A DNA stretch of 64,000 bases, from the NCBI RefSeq assembly GCF_007667425.1, contig NZ_VDRC01000001.1, positions 1,073,379 to 1,137,378 of the forward strand. The letters run 5' to 3'. The notes beneath the pieces were generated by a model. The model made no database searches. It worked only from the letters and a program-made list of their open reading frames with translations, and had not been told where the DNA came from. How positions within the stretch are numbered: position 1 is the stretch's first letter; each line of letters starts with the position of its first letter. Position numbers and translations under genes: made by a program. Positions 1 through 8,131 of the stretch are shown piece after piece. The stretch is from Microbacterium sp. 1.5R (lineage in GTDB: Bacteria > Actinomycetota > Actinomycetes > Actinomycetales > Microbacteriaceae).

Positions 1-42
1 CCATGGATCCACGCTACGCCGACGCTCGTCGGCTCGGAACGA

Positions 43-86
43 CGAAGGCCCCGCATCCCGGTCGTTTCGACGGGGCGGGGCCTTCG
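43..86 (-). terminator. Hairpin terminator of tRNA-Ser
   Basis: A 12-bp inverted repeat (CGAAGGCCCCGC at 43-54 against GCGGGGCCTTCG at 75-86) lies immediately 3' of the tRNA on the minus strand. No long T-run follows, so the call rests on stem strength and position. Confidence 0.7.
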
Positions 87-89
87 TGG

Positions 90-180
90 TGGCGGTGACG
101 GTGGGATTTGAACCCACGGTAGGGGGTTACCCTACACAACTTTTCGAGAGTTGCACCTTCGGCCGCTCGGACACGTCACC
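90..180 (-). tRNA. tRNA-Ser (anticodon CGA)
   Basis: Read on the minus strand, the 7-bp acceptor stem GGTGACG/CGTCACC is followed by discriminator G and an encoded CCA (90-92). The anticodon arm is CAACT-CTCGAAA-AGTTG, giving anticodon CGA, which reads UCG codons. A long variable arm (around GTAGGGTAACCCCTAC) is diagnostic of class II tRNAs, and the T-arm contains GGTTCAAATCC. The length of 91 nt with CCA suits serine. The gene stands alone, with its own terminator. Confidence 0.95.
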
Positions 181-238
181 GCGGACTAGCTTACGACACG
201 GCGCGCCGCGGCGCGAATCGGCATCCTCCCCTCCTTCG

Positions 239-289
239 GTCGGCACCCGCTGCCGCAATTCCCGTTGAATTCCCGCAGGAGGGGCCACC
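239..289. repeat. 51-bp palindromic repeat, family A, copy 1 (divergent)
   Basis: A diverged copy of the element also found at 53024, 53129, 54309 and 54414. It keeps the core GGCACC, then TGCCGCAATTCC, then GAATTCCCGC and a closing GGCCACC. It sits between the tRNA and the next gene and shows no coding potential. Confidence 0.55.
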
Positions 290-352
290 TCGACGGGCGC
301 GTCGCGAGGTTTTCTCCGGCCGCGGGGTCCCGGCGTCGCCCCGGCGACCAAG

Positions 353-366
353 TTAGGATTGCCTAA
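353..366 (+). promoter_or_regulatory. Iron-box-like operator (DtxR/IdeR type)
   Basis: TTAGGATTGCCTAA is a dyad with TTAGG/CCTAA arms. Compared with the first 14 bases of the classical DtxR/IdeR half-and-half consensus TTAGGTTAGSCTAA, it differs at two positions. It lies 17 bp before the ATG at 384 and just before the ribosome-binding GGGAGGA, where repressor binding would block expression. The site is 14 bp rather than the full 19 bp, so DtxR control is an inference. Confidence 0.5.
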
Positions 367-383
367 ACGGGAGGATCCGCATC

Positions 384-1160
384 ATGGCTTTCATCACGTC
401 GGCGGCTCTCGCCGAGACCGGATACGTCGTCCTCGACGACCACGACCAGGCCGCCGACCCCGCCGAATGGCTCGACCTGCAGTACATCGGCTGGCGGTCG
501 TCGGGCGTGACCCGCTTCGCCCCTCTCGCGAGCTATGCGGGCGAGATCGAGTGCAACGGGTTCTGGAACCAGACGCCGCCGCGCACCGACAAGGACGGCG
601 TGTGGGTGCCGTCGCAGGTCGCGCTCGCGCCGACCCTGCAGCGCCGCGCGCTCGAACCGGGCGCCGGCGTCGGCCGCTGCCGCGTCATCGAACTGCAGCC
701 GAACACCTACGCCGACGCGATCTACAACCTCCACCAGGACGACAACAACCGCCTCAATGACGACGGCTCCGGGTGGGTCGTCCGCGGCTACTACAACCTC
801 ACCGACGACCCCGACTCGCTGCTCATCCTGCGCTCCGACCGCTTCGACCCGGCGACCGAGATCAGGATGCCGTTGCACGCCGGCTCGCGCATCGTCGTCG
901 ACACGCAGCGCTTCTGGCACGCGGTGTGGCATCGGGGCGCCGCCCCGCGCTTCGCGCTCATCACCTCGTGGACCTCCGGCCCTGAGCTCGACGCGTACAT
1001 CGCGGCGAACCACGGAGATCCCCACCCGGTGACCGTGAACCTCGACCCCGGGCTCGTCGACGAGGCTCAGCAGGAACTCCATCGCCGCATCGAGGAGCGC
1101 CGCCGCGTCTTCGAGGCGCAGGGGATCGTCATGGAGCCCCGCGCCGACCTGAGCGTCTGA
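384..1160 (+). CDS. Putative cupin-fold Fe(II) oxygenase-like protein
   Basis: A 258-residue soluble protein with no signal peptide or membrane segment. It carries an H-x-D pair (H117, D119, in NLHQDDNN), a downstream histidine (H179 or H183 in FWHAVWH) and R189. This spacing resembles the facial triad and co-substrate arginine of Fe(II)/2-oxoglutarate oxygenases, with beta-rich sequence between as in a double-stranded beta helix. Start ATG 384 follows a good GGGAGGA site. The iron-box-like site directly upstream would fit an iron-dependent enzyme. I do not recognise a named family; substrate unknown. It could instead be a non-catalytic cupin. Confidence 0.65.
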   Translation: MAFITSAALAETGYVVLDDHDQAADPAEWLDLQYIGWRSSGVTRFAPLASYAGEIECNGFWNQTPPRTDKDGVWVPSQVALAPTLQRRALEPGAGVGRCRVIELQPNTYADAIYNLHQDDNNRLNDDGSGWVVRGYYNLTDDPDSLLILRSDRFDPATEIRMPLHAGSRIVVDTQRFWHAVWHRGAAPRFALITSWTSGPELDAYIAANHGDPHPVTVNLDPGLVDEAQQELHRRIEERRRVFEAQGIVMEPRADLSV

Positions 1161-1185
1161 CGCGCCACTGCCCCCGCACGACGCT

Positions 1186-1320
1186 CACCGCGTTTCGTCT
1201 CGTCGCTGCGCTCCTCGCTCAACGACCCGCGAAGGAGGCACACCCGCGAACCTCAGTGCTCCGCGCTCGACGACCCGCAAGCCCCCCGGTCGTTGAGCGA
1301 GCGAAGCGAGACGAAACGCG
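1186..1320. repeat. Family B repeat, inverted pair
   Basis: Two inverted copies of a short repeat with core GTTTCGTCTCGTCGCT...CGCTCAACGACC lie at 1186-1228 and, reversed, at 1288-1320. They flank a short spacer between two convergent genes. Together they could fold into a long hairpin and act as a bidirectional terminator for the oxygenase-like gene and cydC. Other copies lie inside cydD (3653-3763) and at 45733-45757. Confidence 0.8.
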
Positions 1321-1345
1321 CCACACCCCGCGGAACCTCGTCGTG

Positions 1346-3025
1346 TCAGACCGTGCGTCCGTCGACGAGCCGCACGACGCGGTCGACGCTGCCCGCGGGC
1401 GGGGCGACGTGCGAGATGAGCAGCACCGACTGGTCCCCCGCGGCGCCGAGCAGATCAGCGAGCAGGGCATCCGATGCCTCCGGATCGACCCCGGCCGTCG
1501 GCTCGTCCAGCACGAGGACCGGGAACCCGCGCAGCAGCGCCCGGGCGAGCGCGATGCGCTGGGCCTGCCCGCCCGATACGAGGCCACCGCGGTCGCCGAC
1601 CCGGGCATCCAGTCCGCCGCGCTCGTGCACCCACGCCCCGAGCCCGACCCGGTCGAGCACGGCGAGCAGCTCCTCGTCGGTGGCGGTGTCGCGGGCGAAC
1701 AGCAGGTTCTGCCGCACGTCCTCGTCGAACAGCTGCGGACTCTGCTCGCACAGCCCGATGGTCCGCCGCAGCGCCGGACCAGACAGCGCCGACGCGTCGA
1801 CCCCGCCGATCGTGTACGAGCCCTCCGCACGCAGGAACCCGACGAGCACGGCGGCGAGAGAGCTCTTGCCGGCGCCGCTCGGCCCGGAGACGAGCACCCG
1901 CTCCCCCGGCCTCAGCTCCAGATCGACGCCGCGCAGCGCCGGGGCACCGCCCGGCCACTCGGCCCTCACGTCGCGCAGACGCACAGCGGGCGTGCCCTCG
2001 ATCTCGGTGTCGTCTCCGTCGTCCGGCCGCAGCTGCTCCGGCATCCGCTCGGGCAGCACGTCGACGATGCGCTCGGCGCTGCCGCGCACGCTGCGCCAGG
2101 ATGCCGCGGCGATCGGCACCGCGCCGAAGACCTCGAACACCACCATCGGCACGAGCACGGCGACCGCGAGCCACGGACCGTCGATGGCTCCGGTGATGAG
2201 ACCGGGAGCGGCGGCGGCGAGCGCCCAGACGGACGCTGCCCCCGCCACGGCCGACACGACTCCCGCGGCGACGGCCTGCGCGAACGACGCCCGGCCGACG
2301 GCCTGGCGCAGCGCGGCATCCGCCTCCTGCACGCGCTCTCGAGCCCGGGGCTCTGCCCCATAGGCGAGCAGCACGTCGAGGCTGCCGAGGTAGTCGGTGA
2401 GTGCGGCGGTCAGGTCGCCGCGCCTGGTCGACACGACGGCTTCGGCCCGCGAGCCGAACAACCAGCCGAGGCCGACGGCGGCCAGCGCAGCCACGACGAG
2501 GCACACCGCGAGCGTGACGGCAGCGGGCACCGACACGAACAGCAGGAACCCGACCGCGCCGAACGCGACGACTGCGGACACGGCGAGCGGCTGCACGACC
2601 CGCAGCGGCAGATTCTGCAGGTTCTCGACGTCGTCCACCAGGGCCGACAGCACACGTCCGTGGTCGGTGCGTCCGAGTCCGGCGGGTGACAGGGGCGTGA
2701 GTCGGCGCACCATGTCGGCGCGTGTCGTGGAGAGCTGCCGCAGGGCGGCGTCGTGTCCGCTCAGGCGTTCGAGGTAGCGGGTGACGGCACGGGTCACGGC
2801 GAAGAACCGCACACCGACGACGGCGACCGACAGGGGCACGAGCGAGTCCACGATCGAGGCGCTAACGATGAGCCAGCCGCTCACCGCGAGCAGGCTCACG
2901 GCGGCACCGGCCGACAGCACGCCCCAGATCAGCCCGGGCAGGAACCGCCGGAACGGCGGCTGCGCGAGCCGCAGCACATCCCGGATGCGGAGGGCGCGCG
3001 ATTCGGAACGGATGCCGTCGCTCAT
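1346..3025 (-). CDS. cydC: CydC, ABC exporter subunit for cytochrome bd assembly
   Basis: A 559-residue half-transporter that pairs with CydD to export thiols (cysteine/glutathione in characterised homologues) and is needed for assembly of bd oxidase and periplasmic cytochromes. An N-terminal six-helix membrane domain (about residues 28-310) is followed by an ABC domain with Walker A GPSGAGKSS (381-389), signature VSGGQAQR (483-490) and Walker B VLVLDEPT (503-510). The ATG at 3025 overlaps the cydD stop as ATGA, so the two are translationally coupled. It is the last gene of cydABDC. Gene order and the sequence of the DEAD-like helix pair separate it from CydD. Confidence 0.93.
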   Translation of the reverse strand: MSDGIRSESRALRIRDVLRLAQPPFRRFLPGLIWGVLSAGAAVSLLAVSGWLIVSASIVDSLVPLSVAVVGVRFFAVTRAVTRYLERLSGHDAALRQLSTTRADMVRRLTPLSPAGLGRTDHGRVLSALVDDVENLQNLPLRVVQPLAVSAVVAFGAVGFLLFVSVPAAVTLAVCLVVAALAAVGLGWLFGSRAEAVVSTRRGDLTAALTDYLGSLDVLLAYGAEPRARERVQEADAALRQAVGRASFAQAVAAGVVSAVAGAASVWALAAAAPGLITGAIDGPWLAVAVLVPMVVFEVFGAVPIAAASWRSVRGSAERIVDVLPERMPEQLRPDDGDDTEIEGTPAVRLRDVRAEWPGGAPALRGVDLELRPGERVLVSGPSGAGKSSLAAVLVGFLRAEGSYTIGGVDASALSGPALRRTIGLCEQSPQLFDEDVRQNLLFARDTATDEELLAVLDRVGLGAWVHERGGLDARVGDRGGLVSGGQAQRIALARALLRGFPVLVLDEPTAGVDPEASDALLADLLGAAGDQSVLLISHVAPPAGSVDRVVRLVDGRTV

Positions 3026-4728
3026 ACCCGCACCCCCAGCTCGACGACCTGGTCGGCGATGCGTCGCGCCGAGCGGCGGTGCGAGACGACGAGCACCGTC
3101 GCGCCCGCATCCGCCCGCACGCGCAGTGAATCCCACAGCCGCTGCTCGGTGTCGGCGTCCAGCGCGCTCGACGGCTCGTCCAGTGCGAGCACCGCCTCGG
3201 GTCGCCGCGCCTGCCGGTACAGCGCCCGGGCGACGGCGACGCGCTGCGCCTGTCCGCCGGAGAGTCCGCTCCCCTGCACGCCGAGCTCCAGCCTTGGATC
3301 GAGGTCGGCGCATGCGGCGTCGAGCGCGCGGCGTACCCCTGCGGCATCCTCGTCATCGCCGAGTGCCACGTTCGCCGCGATCGTGCCGCGGCTCAGCTGC
3401 GGCCGCTGCCCCGCCCACGCCATCCAGTCGGCGGGCGACAGCTCGCGCACGTCGATGCCGCCGACGCCGGCCGACCCCTCGAATGCGACGGCGCCGCGCA
3501 GCGCGGCCAGCAGACTGGACTTGCCGGATCCGCTCGGACCCTCGATCAGGGTGACCGTGCCAGGGGAGGCCGTGAACGATACCGGCGGGAGGTCGCGCAC
3601 GCGCAGGTCATGAACGATGAGCGGACCACGGGGAGGCGCGCTGCGCCACGAGGCGCGTTTCGTCTCGTCGCTGCGCTCCTCGCTCAACGACCTTCCCCCG
3701 GTCGTCGAGCGAGCGAAGCGAGCGCCGTGCTGAGCGAGCGGAGCGAGTCGAAGTGACGAAACGTCGAGCCCCGCCTCCGCAGCCCCCGCCTCGTCGAGCA
3801 CCGCGAACACGTCTTCCGTCGCCGCGACGCCCTCCGCGGCGGCGTGGAACTGCACCCCGACCTGGCGGATCGGCAGGAACGCCTCCGGGGCGAGCAGCAG
3901 CACGAAGAGCCCGACCTCGAGCGACAGGTCTCCCGACAGCAGGCGGAAGCCGACGGCCACTGCGATGAGCGCGACGGCGAGCGAGGCCAGCAGCTCCATC
4001 GCGAAGCCCGACAGGAAAGAGAACCGCAGCACCTTCATGGTCTCGCGGCGGTACTCGTCGGCCGTGTGCTCGATCTGCGCGGCGGCGCGGCGATCGCGTC
4101 CGAACAGCCGCAGTGTCGCGAGCCCCTGCACGGTGTCGGCGAACCGCGCGGCGAGCCGCTGCAGCGTCTGCCACTGCCGACGCTGCACCGTGCGGGTCGC
4201 GATGCCGATGAGGATGAGGAAGAGCGGGATCAGCGGCAGGGTGATCGCGGCGGTGAGTCCGCTCGGCCAGTCCTGCCACCACATCACCGCGAGGATCACC
4301 GGCGTCGCGACGACGGTGAGCACGAGCTGAGGGATGTATCGGGCGAAGTACGCGTCGAGCGCCTCGAGCCCGTGCCCGGCGGTGACGGCGAGCTCGGTGC
4401 GGTTGCGCTGGGCGAGCCAGCCCGGGCCCAGTCGGCCGATCGCCGCGAGGAGTGCGGCGCGCAGCTGCATCCCCGTCTTCGCCGCGGCCCTGGTGCCTGC
4501 CGCGTCCGACGCGGCGATCAGAGCCCCGCGCAGCAACGCCAGCCCCAAGAGGCACAGCAGGGATGCCGTCACGTCGCGCCCGGCGAGGGCGCCGGTCACG
4601 GCATCCGTCAGCATCCAGGCGAAGGCGATCGTGACCGCCGTCTGCACGACGCCGATCATGCCGGACAGGAGCAGGAACCCCCGCGCGGCGCTCGCGTACC
4701 GGATGAGCCGGATGTCGACGGGTTTCAC
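3022..4728 (-). CDS. cydD: CydD, ABC exporter subunit, with in-frame repeat insertion
   Basis: The 568-residue partner of CydC. The membrane domain covers residues 10-310, and the ABC domain has Walker A GPSGSGKSS (397-405), signature LSGGQAQRVAV and Walker B VLALDEPSSALD. I chose GTG 4728 because VKPVDIRLIRYA matches where CydD proteins normally begin; GTG 4791 would add 21 unconserved residues. Residues about 323-359, in the linker between the two domains, are encoded by intergenic-type family B repeat DNA (3653-3763). This adds about 37 Arg/Ser-rich residues without breaking the frame. The gene lies 91 bp after cydB. Confidence 0.92.
   Translation of the reverse strand: MKPVDIRLIRYASAARGFLLLSGMIGVVQTAVTIAFAWMLTDAVTGALAGRDVTASLLCLLGLALLRGALIAASDAAGTRAAAKTGMQLRAALLAAIGRLGPGWLAQRNRTELAVTAGHGLEALDAYFARYIPQLVLTVVATPVILAVMWWQDWPSGLTAAITLPLIPLFLILIGIATRTVQRRQWQTLQRLAARFADTVQGLATLRLFGRDRRAAAQIEHTADEYRRETMKVLRFSFLSGFAMELLASLAVALIAVAVGFRLLSGDLSLEVGLFVLLLAPEAFLPIRQVGVQFHAAAEGVAATEDVFAVLDEAGAAEAGLDVSSLRLAPLAQHGARFARSTTGGRSLSEERSDETKRASWRSAPPRGPLIVHDLRVRDLPPVSFTASPGTVTLIEGPSGSGKSSLLAALRGAVAFEGSAGVGGIDVRELSPADWMAWAGQRPQLSRGTIAANVALGDDEDAAGVRRALDAACADLDPRLELGVQGSGLSGGQAQRVAVARALYRQARRPEAVLALDEPSSALDADTEQRLWDSLRVRADAGATVLVVSHRRSARRIADQVVELGVRV
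3653..3763. repeat. Family B repeat cluster inside cydD
   Basis: Three copies lie within 111 bp. One is in the forward sense (3653-3692). Two are inverted: a partial copy beginning GTCGTCGAGCGAGCGAAGCG at 3701, and 3730-3763 ending GTGACGAAACG. The same sequence is intergenic at 1186-1320 and 45733-45757. The block length is a multiple of three and contains no stop in the cydD frame. Confidence 0.85.
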
Positions 4729-4819
4729 GCCTGGCCCCGAGACGTCGTTCCGGTCGCAGTCCGTGCCGCCGCCGACGCGAACTCGCGGCACGAAGTGCGA
4801 CCGGAACCCCGAAGATCAC

Positions 4820-5848
4820 TCACGCGTGCGCCGGAGCCCCCTCGATCGAGCGACGGGTGACGCGCTTGCGGAACACCCAGTAGGTCCACGCCTGGTAGGC
4901 GAGCACGAGCGGGGTCGCGATCAGCGCCGTCCAGCTCATGATCTCCAGGGTATATCGCGTGCTCGAGGCGTTCGCGATCGTCAGGCTGTTCGCGTCGGCC
5001 ATGGTCGAGGGCATGACGTACGGGAACAGCGCGGCGAACAGCATCACGACCGCGAGCATCACCGTCACCATGCCCGCGAAGAACGCCCAGCCGTCCCGGC
5101 GCACGAGCGACAGGCCGACGGCCGCGACGAGCGCGACGGCGGCGAGCGCACCCGCCCCGAGCACGAGCCACAGCAGCGGCGCCTCGCGGTTCATCGCGAT
5201 GACGGCCGTCCAGACCACGGTGCCGGCCGCGGCGAGGATCGTCGGACCGGCGGCGAGCTTGGCCAGCCGATGCGCGTCCTCGTGCACGGGTCCGTCTGTC
5301 TTGAGCGCCACGAACAGCACGCCGTGCAGGAAGAACAGCAGCAGCGTCGTGACGCCGACCAGCAGCGCGTACGGGTTGAGCAGCGCGAAGAAGCCCCCGA
5401 CGTAGACGTGGTCGGCGTTCAGCGCGACGCCCTGCACGATGTTGCCGAACGCGACGCCCCACAGCAGCGCGGGGACGACCGACCCGATCACGATCATCCG
5501 GTCGAAGCCGCGCTTCCACGCCGCGCTGTCGCGCTGGTGGCGGTACTCGAACGACACCCCGCGCAGGATCAGCGCGAGCAGGATGAGGAGCAGCGGCAGA
5601 TAGAACCCGCTGAACAGCGTCGCGTACCACTCGGGGAACGACGCGAACAGCACGGCGCCGGCCACGATGACCCACGTCTCGTTGAGGTCCCACACCGGGC
5701 CGATCGTGTTGATGACCTGGCGGCGCGAGACGTCGTCCTTGCCGAGGAACGGCAGCGACATGCCGACGCCGAAGTCGAACCCGTCGAGCACGAAGTAGCC
5801 GACGAAGAAGAAGGCGACGATGAAGAACCAGAGCGTTGCGAGATCCAT
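4820..5848 (-). CDS. cydB: Cytochrome bd ubiquinol/menaquinol oxidase subunit II
   Basis: A 342-residue integral membrane subunit of the bd-type terminal oxidase. The N-terminus has the conserved LDGFDFGVG motif (residues 21-29), then GPVWDLNETW and about eight to nine hydrophobic helices, as in CydB. The length is typical. It forms the heterodimer with CydA in the cytoplasmic membrane and is the second gene of the operon, 14 bp after cydA. An ATG at 5848 preceded by AGGAAGG supports the start. Confidence 0.95.
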   Translation of the reverse strand: MDLATLWFFIVAFFFVGYFVLDGFDFGVGMSLPFLGKDDVSRRQVINTIGPVWDLNETWVIVAGAVLFASFPEWYATLFSGFYLPLLLILLALILRGVSFEYRHQRDSAAWKRGFDRMIVIGSVVPALLWGVAFGNIVQGVALNADHVYVGGFFALLNPYALLVGVTTLLLFFLHGVLFVALKTDGPVHEDAHRLAKLAAGPTILAAAGTVVWTAVIAMNREAPLLWLVLGAGALAAVALVAAVGLSLVRRDGWAFFAGMVTVMLAVVMLFAALFPYVMPSTMADANSLTIANASSTRYTLEIMSWTALIATPLVLAYQAWTYWVFRKRVTRRSIEGAPAHA

Positions 5849-5862
5849 GGTGTTCCTTCCTC

Positions 5863-7278
5863 TCAGTACACGACCGACGGCAGCTGGGCCGTCTCCTCGT
5901 GGGGTTGCTCGTCGGTGTCAGGACCCTTCTGCGCGGCCTTGACGATGAGGCGCACCTCGACGACCGCGAGCGAGGCGTAGATCGCGGTGAACGCGATGAG
6001 CGAGATCAGCACGTCGACGCCGGTGACGCCGGGTGAGACGCCGTCCTGGGTGGTCATGAGCCCGAAGACGATCCACGGCTGGCGGCCCATCTCGGTGAAC
6101 ACCCAGCCCATGATGTTGGCGGCGAGCGCGAGCGGGAACGACCAGATCGCGAGCTTCCACATCCACGGCGCCGGCGGCTTCTTGGCGCCCTTGCGGGTCA
6201 GCCACAGGCCGACGACCGCGACGAGGCCGGCGGCCATGCCGAGGCCGATCATCCAGCGGAACGCCCAGTACGTGACCCAGAGGATCGGGGCGAACTCGGT
6301 GAGGCCGGTGTCGGCGAACGTCGTCGCGTACTCGGCGTTGAGGTCGTTGATGCCGTGCACGCACGCGTCGAACGTGTGCGTCGACAGGAGCGACAGCAGG
6401 TACGGCACGCGGATGCTGAACAGTTCGGAGCTGCCGTCGGGGGTGCCGAGCGTGAAGAGGCTGAACGCGGCATCCGGTCCGCAGACCGTGTTGAACGTCG
6501 CCTCGGCCGCGGCCATCTTCATCGGCTGCGCCGCGTACATCGCGAGGCCCAGCTGGTCGCCCGTGAGCACGACGCCGGCGGTCGCGACGATCATCGACCA
6601 CAGGCCGAACTTCAGCGAGATGCGCATGGTGTCGAAGTGCTGCCCACGGGCCAGGTGCCAGGCCGACACCGAGATCACGACGCCGGCGGCGAACATCAGC
6701 GCACCGAAGATCGTGTGCGGGAACGCGGCGAGCGCGACCGGGTTCGTGAGCAGCGCCCAGAAGTCGGTGAGCTCGGCGCGGTTCGTCTCGGGGTTGAAGA
6801 CGTAGCCGACCGGGTTCTGCATGAACGCGTTCGCCGCGATGATGAAGTACGCCGACAGGATGCTGCCGATCGAGACGCACCAGATCGTGGCGAGGTGCAG
6901 CTTCTGCGGGAGCTTGTCCCACCCGAAGATCCACAGCCCGATGAACGTCGCCTCGAAGAAGAAGGCGAGCAGTCCCTCGAACGCGAGCGGGGCGCCGAAC
7001 ACGTCGCCGACGAAGCGGGAGTAGTCAGACCAGTTCATGCCGAACTGGAACTCCTGCACGATGCCGGTGACCACGCCCATGGCGAAGTTGATGAGGAAGA
7101 TCTTGCCGAAGAACCGGGTGAGATGCAGGTACTGCACCTTTCCGGTGCGCACCCACGCGGTCTGGAAGATCGCCGCCACCAGCGCCATGCCGATCGTGAG
7201 CGGCACGAAGAGGTAGTGGTAGACGGTCGTGAGGCCGAACTGCCATCGGGACAGTGCGAGCGGGTCGAGCCATTCCAT
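5863..7278 (-). CDS. cydA: Cytochrome bd oxidase subunit I
   Basis: A 471-residue catalytic subunit that oxidises menaquinol and reduces O2 to water with high oxygen affinity. Haem ligands visible by comparison with E. coli CydA are H21 (VYHYLFVPLTIG), H188 (FPHTIFGA) and M343 (FRWMIGLG). The proton-channel glutamates E101 and E109 and the GRQPW motif (398-402) are present. The short Q-loop is the Gram-positive form. A strong AAGGAG site precedes ATG 7278. It heads cydABDC, 90 bp after a Cys-rich HTH regulator on the same strand. Confidence 0.96.
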   Translation of the reverse strand: MEWLDPLALSRWQFGLTTVYHYLFVPLTIGMALVAAIFQTAWVRTGKVQYLHLTRFFGKIFLINFAMGVVTGIVQEFQFGMNWSDYSRFVGDVFGAPLAFEGLLAFFFEATFIGLWIFGWDKLPQKLHLATIWCVSIGSILSAYFIIAANAFMQNPVGYVFNPETNRAELTDFWALLTNPVALAAFPHTIFGALMFAAGVVISVSAWHLARGQHFDTMRISLKFGLWSMIVATAGVVLTGDQLGLAMYAAQPMKMAAAEATFNTVCGPDAAFSLFTLGTPDGSSELFSIRVPYLLSLLSTHTFDACVHGINDLNAEYATTFADTGLTEFAPILWVTYWAFRWMIGLGMAAGLVAVVGLWLTRKGAKKPPAPWMWKLAIWSFPLALAANIMGWVFTEMGRQPWIVFGLMTTQDGVSPGVTGVDVLISLIAFTAIYASLAVVEVRLIVKAAQKGPDTDEQPHEETAQLPSVVY

Positions 7279-7325
7279 GCGACCACTCCTTCTTCTCTGT
7301 CTGCGGGTACGCCGGGGAGAGGTCT

Positions 7326-7344
7326 GCCGCCCCCGTCGGGCGGC
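7326..7344 (-). terminator. Hairpin between regulator and cydA
   Basis: GCCGCCC (7326-7332) and GGGCGGC (7338-7344) form a 7-bp GC stem with a 5-nt loop, in the leader between the regulator stop and cydA. It has no T-run. It may be a weak terminator or attenuator separating regulator transcripts from the oxidase operon. Confidence 0.45.
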
Positions 7345-7368
7345 TGACCGTTGATCAGGTGACGCGCG

Positions 7369-8031
7369 CTAGGCGGCGGTCATCTCCGTGAGACGCAGCT
7401 GCACGATGCACTCCTCCGGCGGCGGGCAGTCCGCCGCCCGGTCGGAGGTGCGCACGGCCTCAGCGGCGAGCGGCCCGCCGGCTTCGGCGAGCACCCCCTG
7501 CATGAGGCCGAGGTGCACGGAGCACAGCATCGGACGGTCTTCGGCGCGGCCCGCGGCGTGCGGGCAGGGGCTGAGGTCGACCGTGAGCTGCTCGTCGTCG
7601 ACGACGGGCTCGAAGCCGCTCTCCTCCAGGTGTTCGATCAGGGCATCCAGCTGGTACGTCGCGTCTCGGCCGAGGGCGGATGCCGTGGCGGGCAGCATCC
7701 GACGAAGCAGATCGCCGCGTTGCGCGGCGGCCTTCGCCTTGTCGCGCGCGATGGGGCTCGACGCGTCGCCCGCCCCGGTGGCCGCGCTGTACAGGGTGCG
7801 CGGGCGGCCGCGGGTGGTGCGGTGCTCGGTGGCCTGGATGACGTAGCCGCCCTCGATGAGGCGCTGCAGGTGCTCGCGCACCGTGTTCGGATGCAGTCCT
7901 GTGGCCTCGCACAGCTCGCCGATAGTGCGCTCGGCGCGGCTCTGCGAGGTGCCGCACTCGAACAGCGTGTGCAGGATCCGCACCCGGGAGAACGTCGAGA
8001 TCGGCCCGCAGACGGGCGCTCCGTTGGCCAT
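7369..8031 (-). CDS. HTH regulator with C-terminal cysteine cluster (SufR-like)
   Basis: A 220-residue protein. A winged helix-turn-helix spans about residues 30-85 (RTIGELCEATGLHPNTVREH, then a GRPRTLY wing). The C-terminal half has C156-P-H, C170-x-x-H, C202 and C208, resembling the [Fe-S]-binding cysteines of SufR-type regulators. Directly upstream of cydABDC and on the same strand, it is a good candidate for redox or iron-sulphur control of the oxidase, though no direct evidence links them. The ATG at 8031 is preceded by GGATACTGGATCC; longer in-frame extensions are unconserved in appearance. Confidence 0.8.
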   Translation of the reverse strand: MANGAPVCGPISTFSRVRILHTLFECGTSQSRAERTIGELCEATGLHPNTVREHLQRLIEGGYVIQATEHRTTRGRPRTLYSAATGAGDASSPIARDKAKAAAQRGDLLRRMLPATASALGRDATYQLDALIEHLEESGFEPVVDDEQLTVDLSPCPHAAGRAEDRPMLCSVHLGLMQGVLAEAGGPLAAEAVRTSDRAADCPPPEECIVQLRLTEMTAA

Positions 8032-8131
8032 GGATCCAGTATCCCGCGAGGACGAGAGCCGTTCGAGGCTTCCGGCCGTGAATAATGCCCGCCGCGATAG
8101 GGATGTCGGATACCGGCGATAGCCTGGCTGC

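Noticed and set aside
86-268. 60-codon frame over the tRNA
   Set aside because: Overlaps the tRNA-Ser gene and a repeat; translation is meaningless.
3025-3313. Extension of the cydC frame to 3313
   Set aside because: It runs through the end of cydD in another frame. The ATGA overlap at 3022-3025 and the MSDG start match the rest of the operon's organisation.
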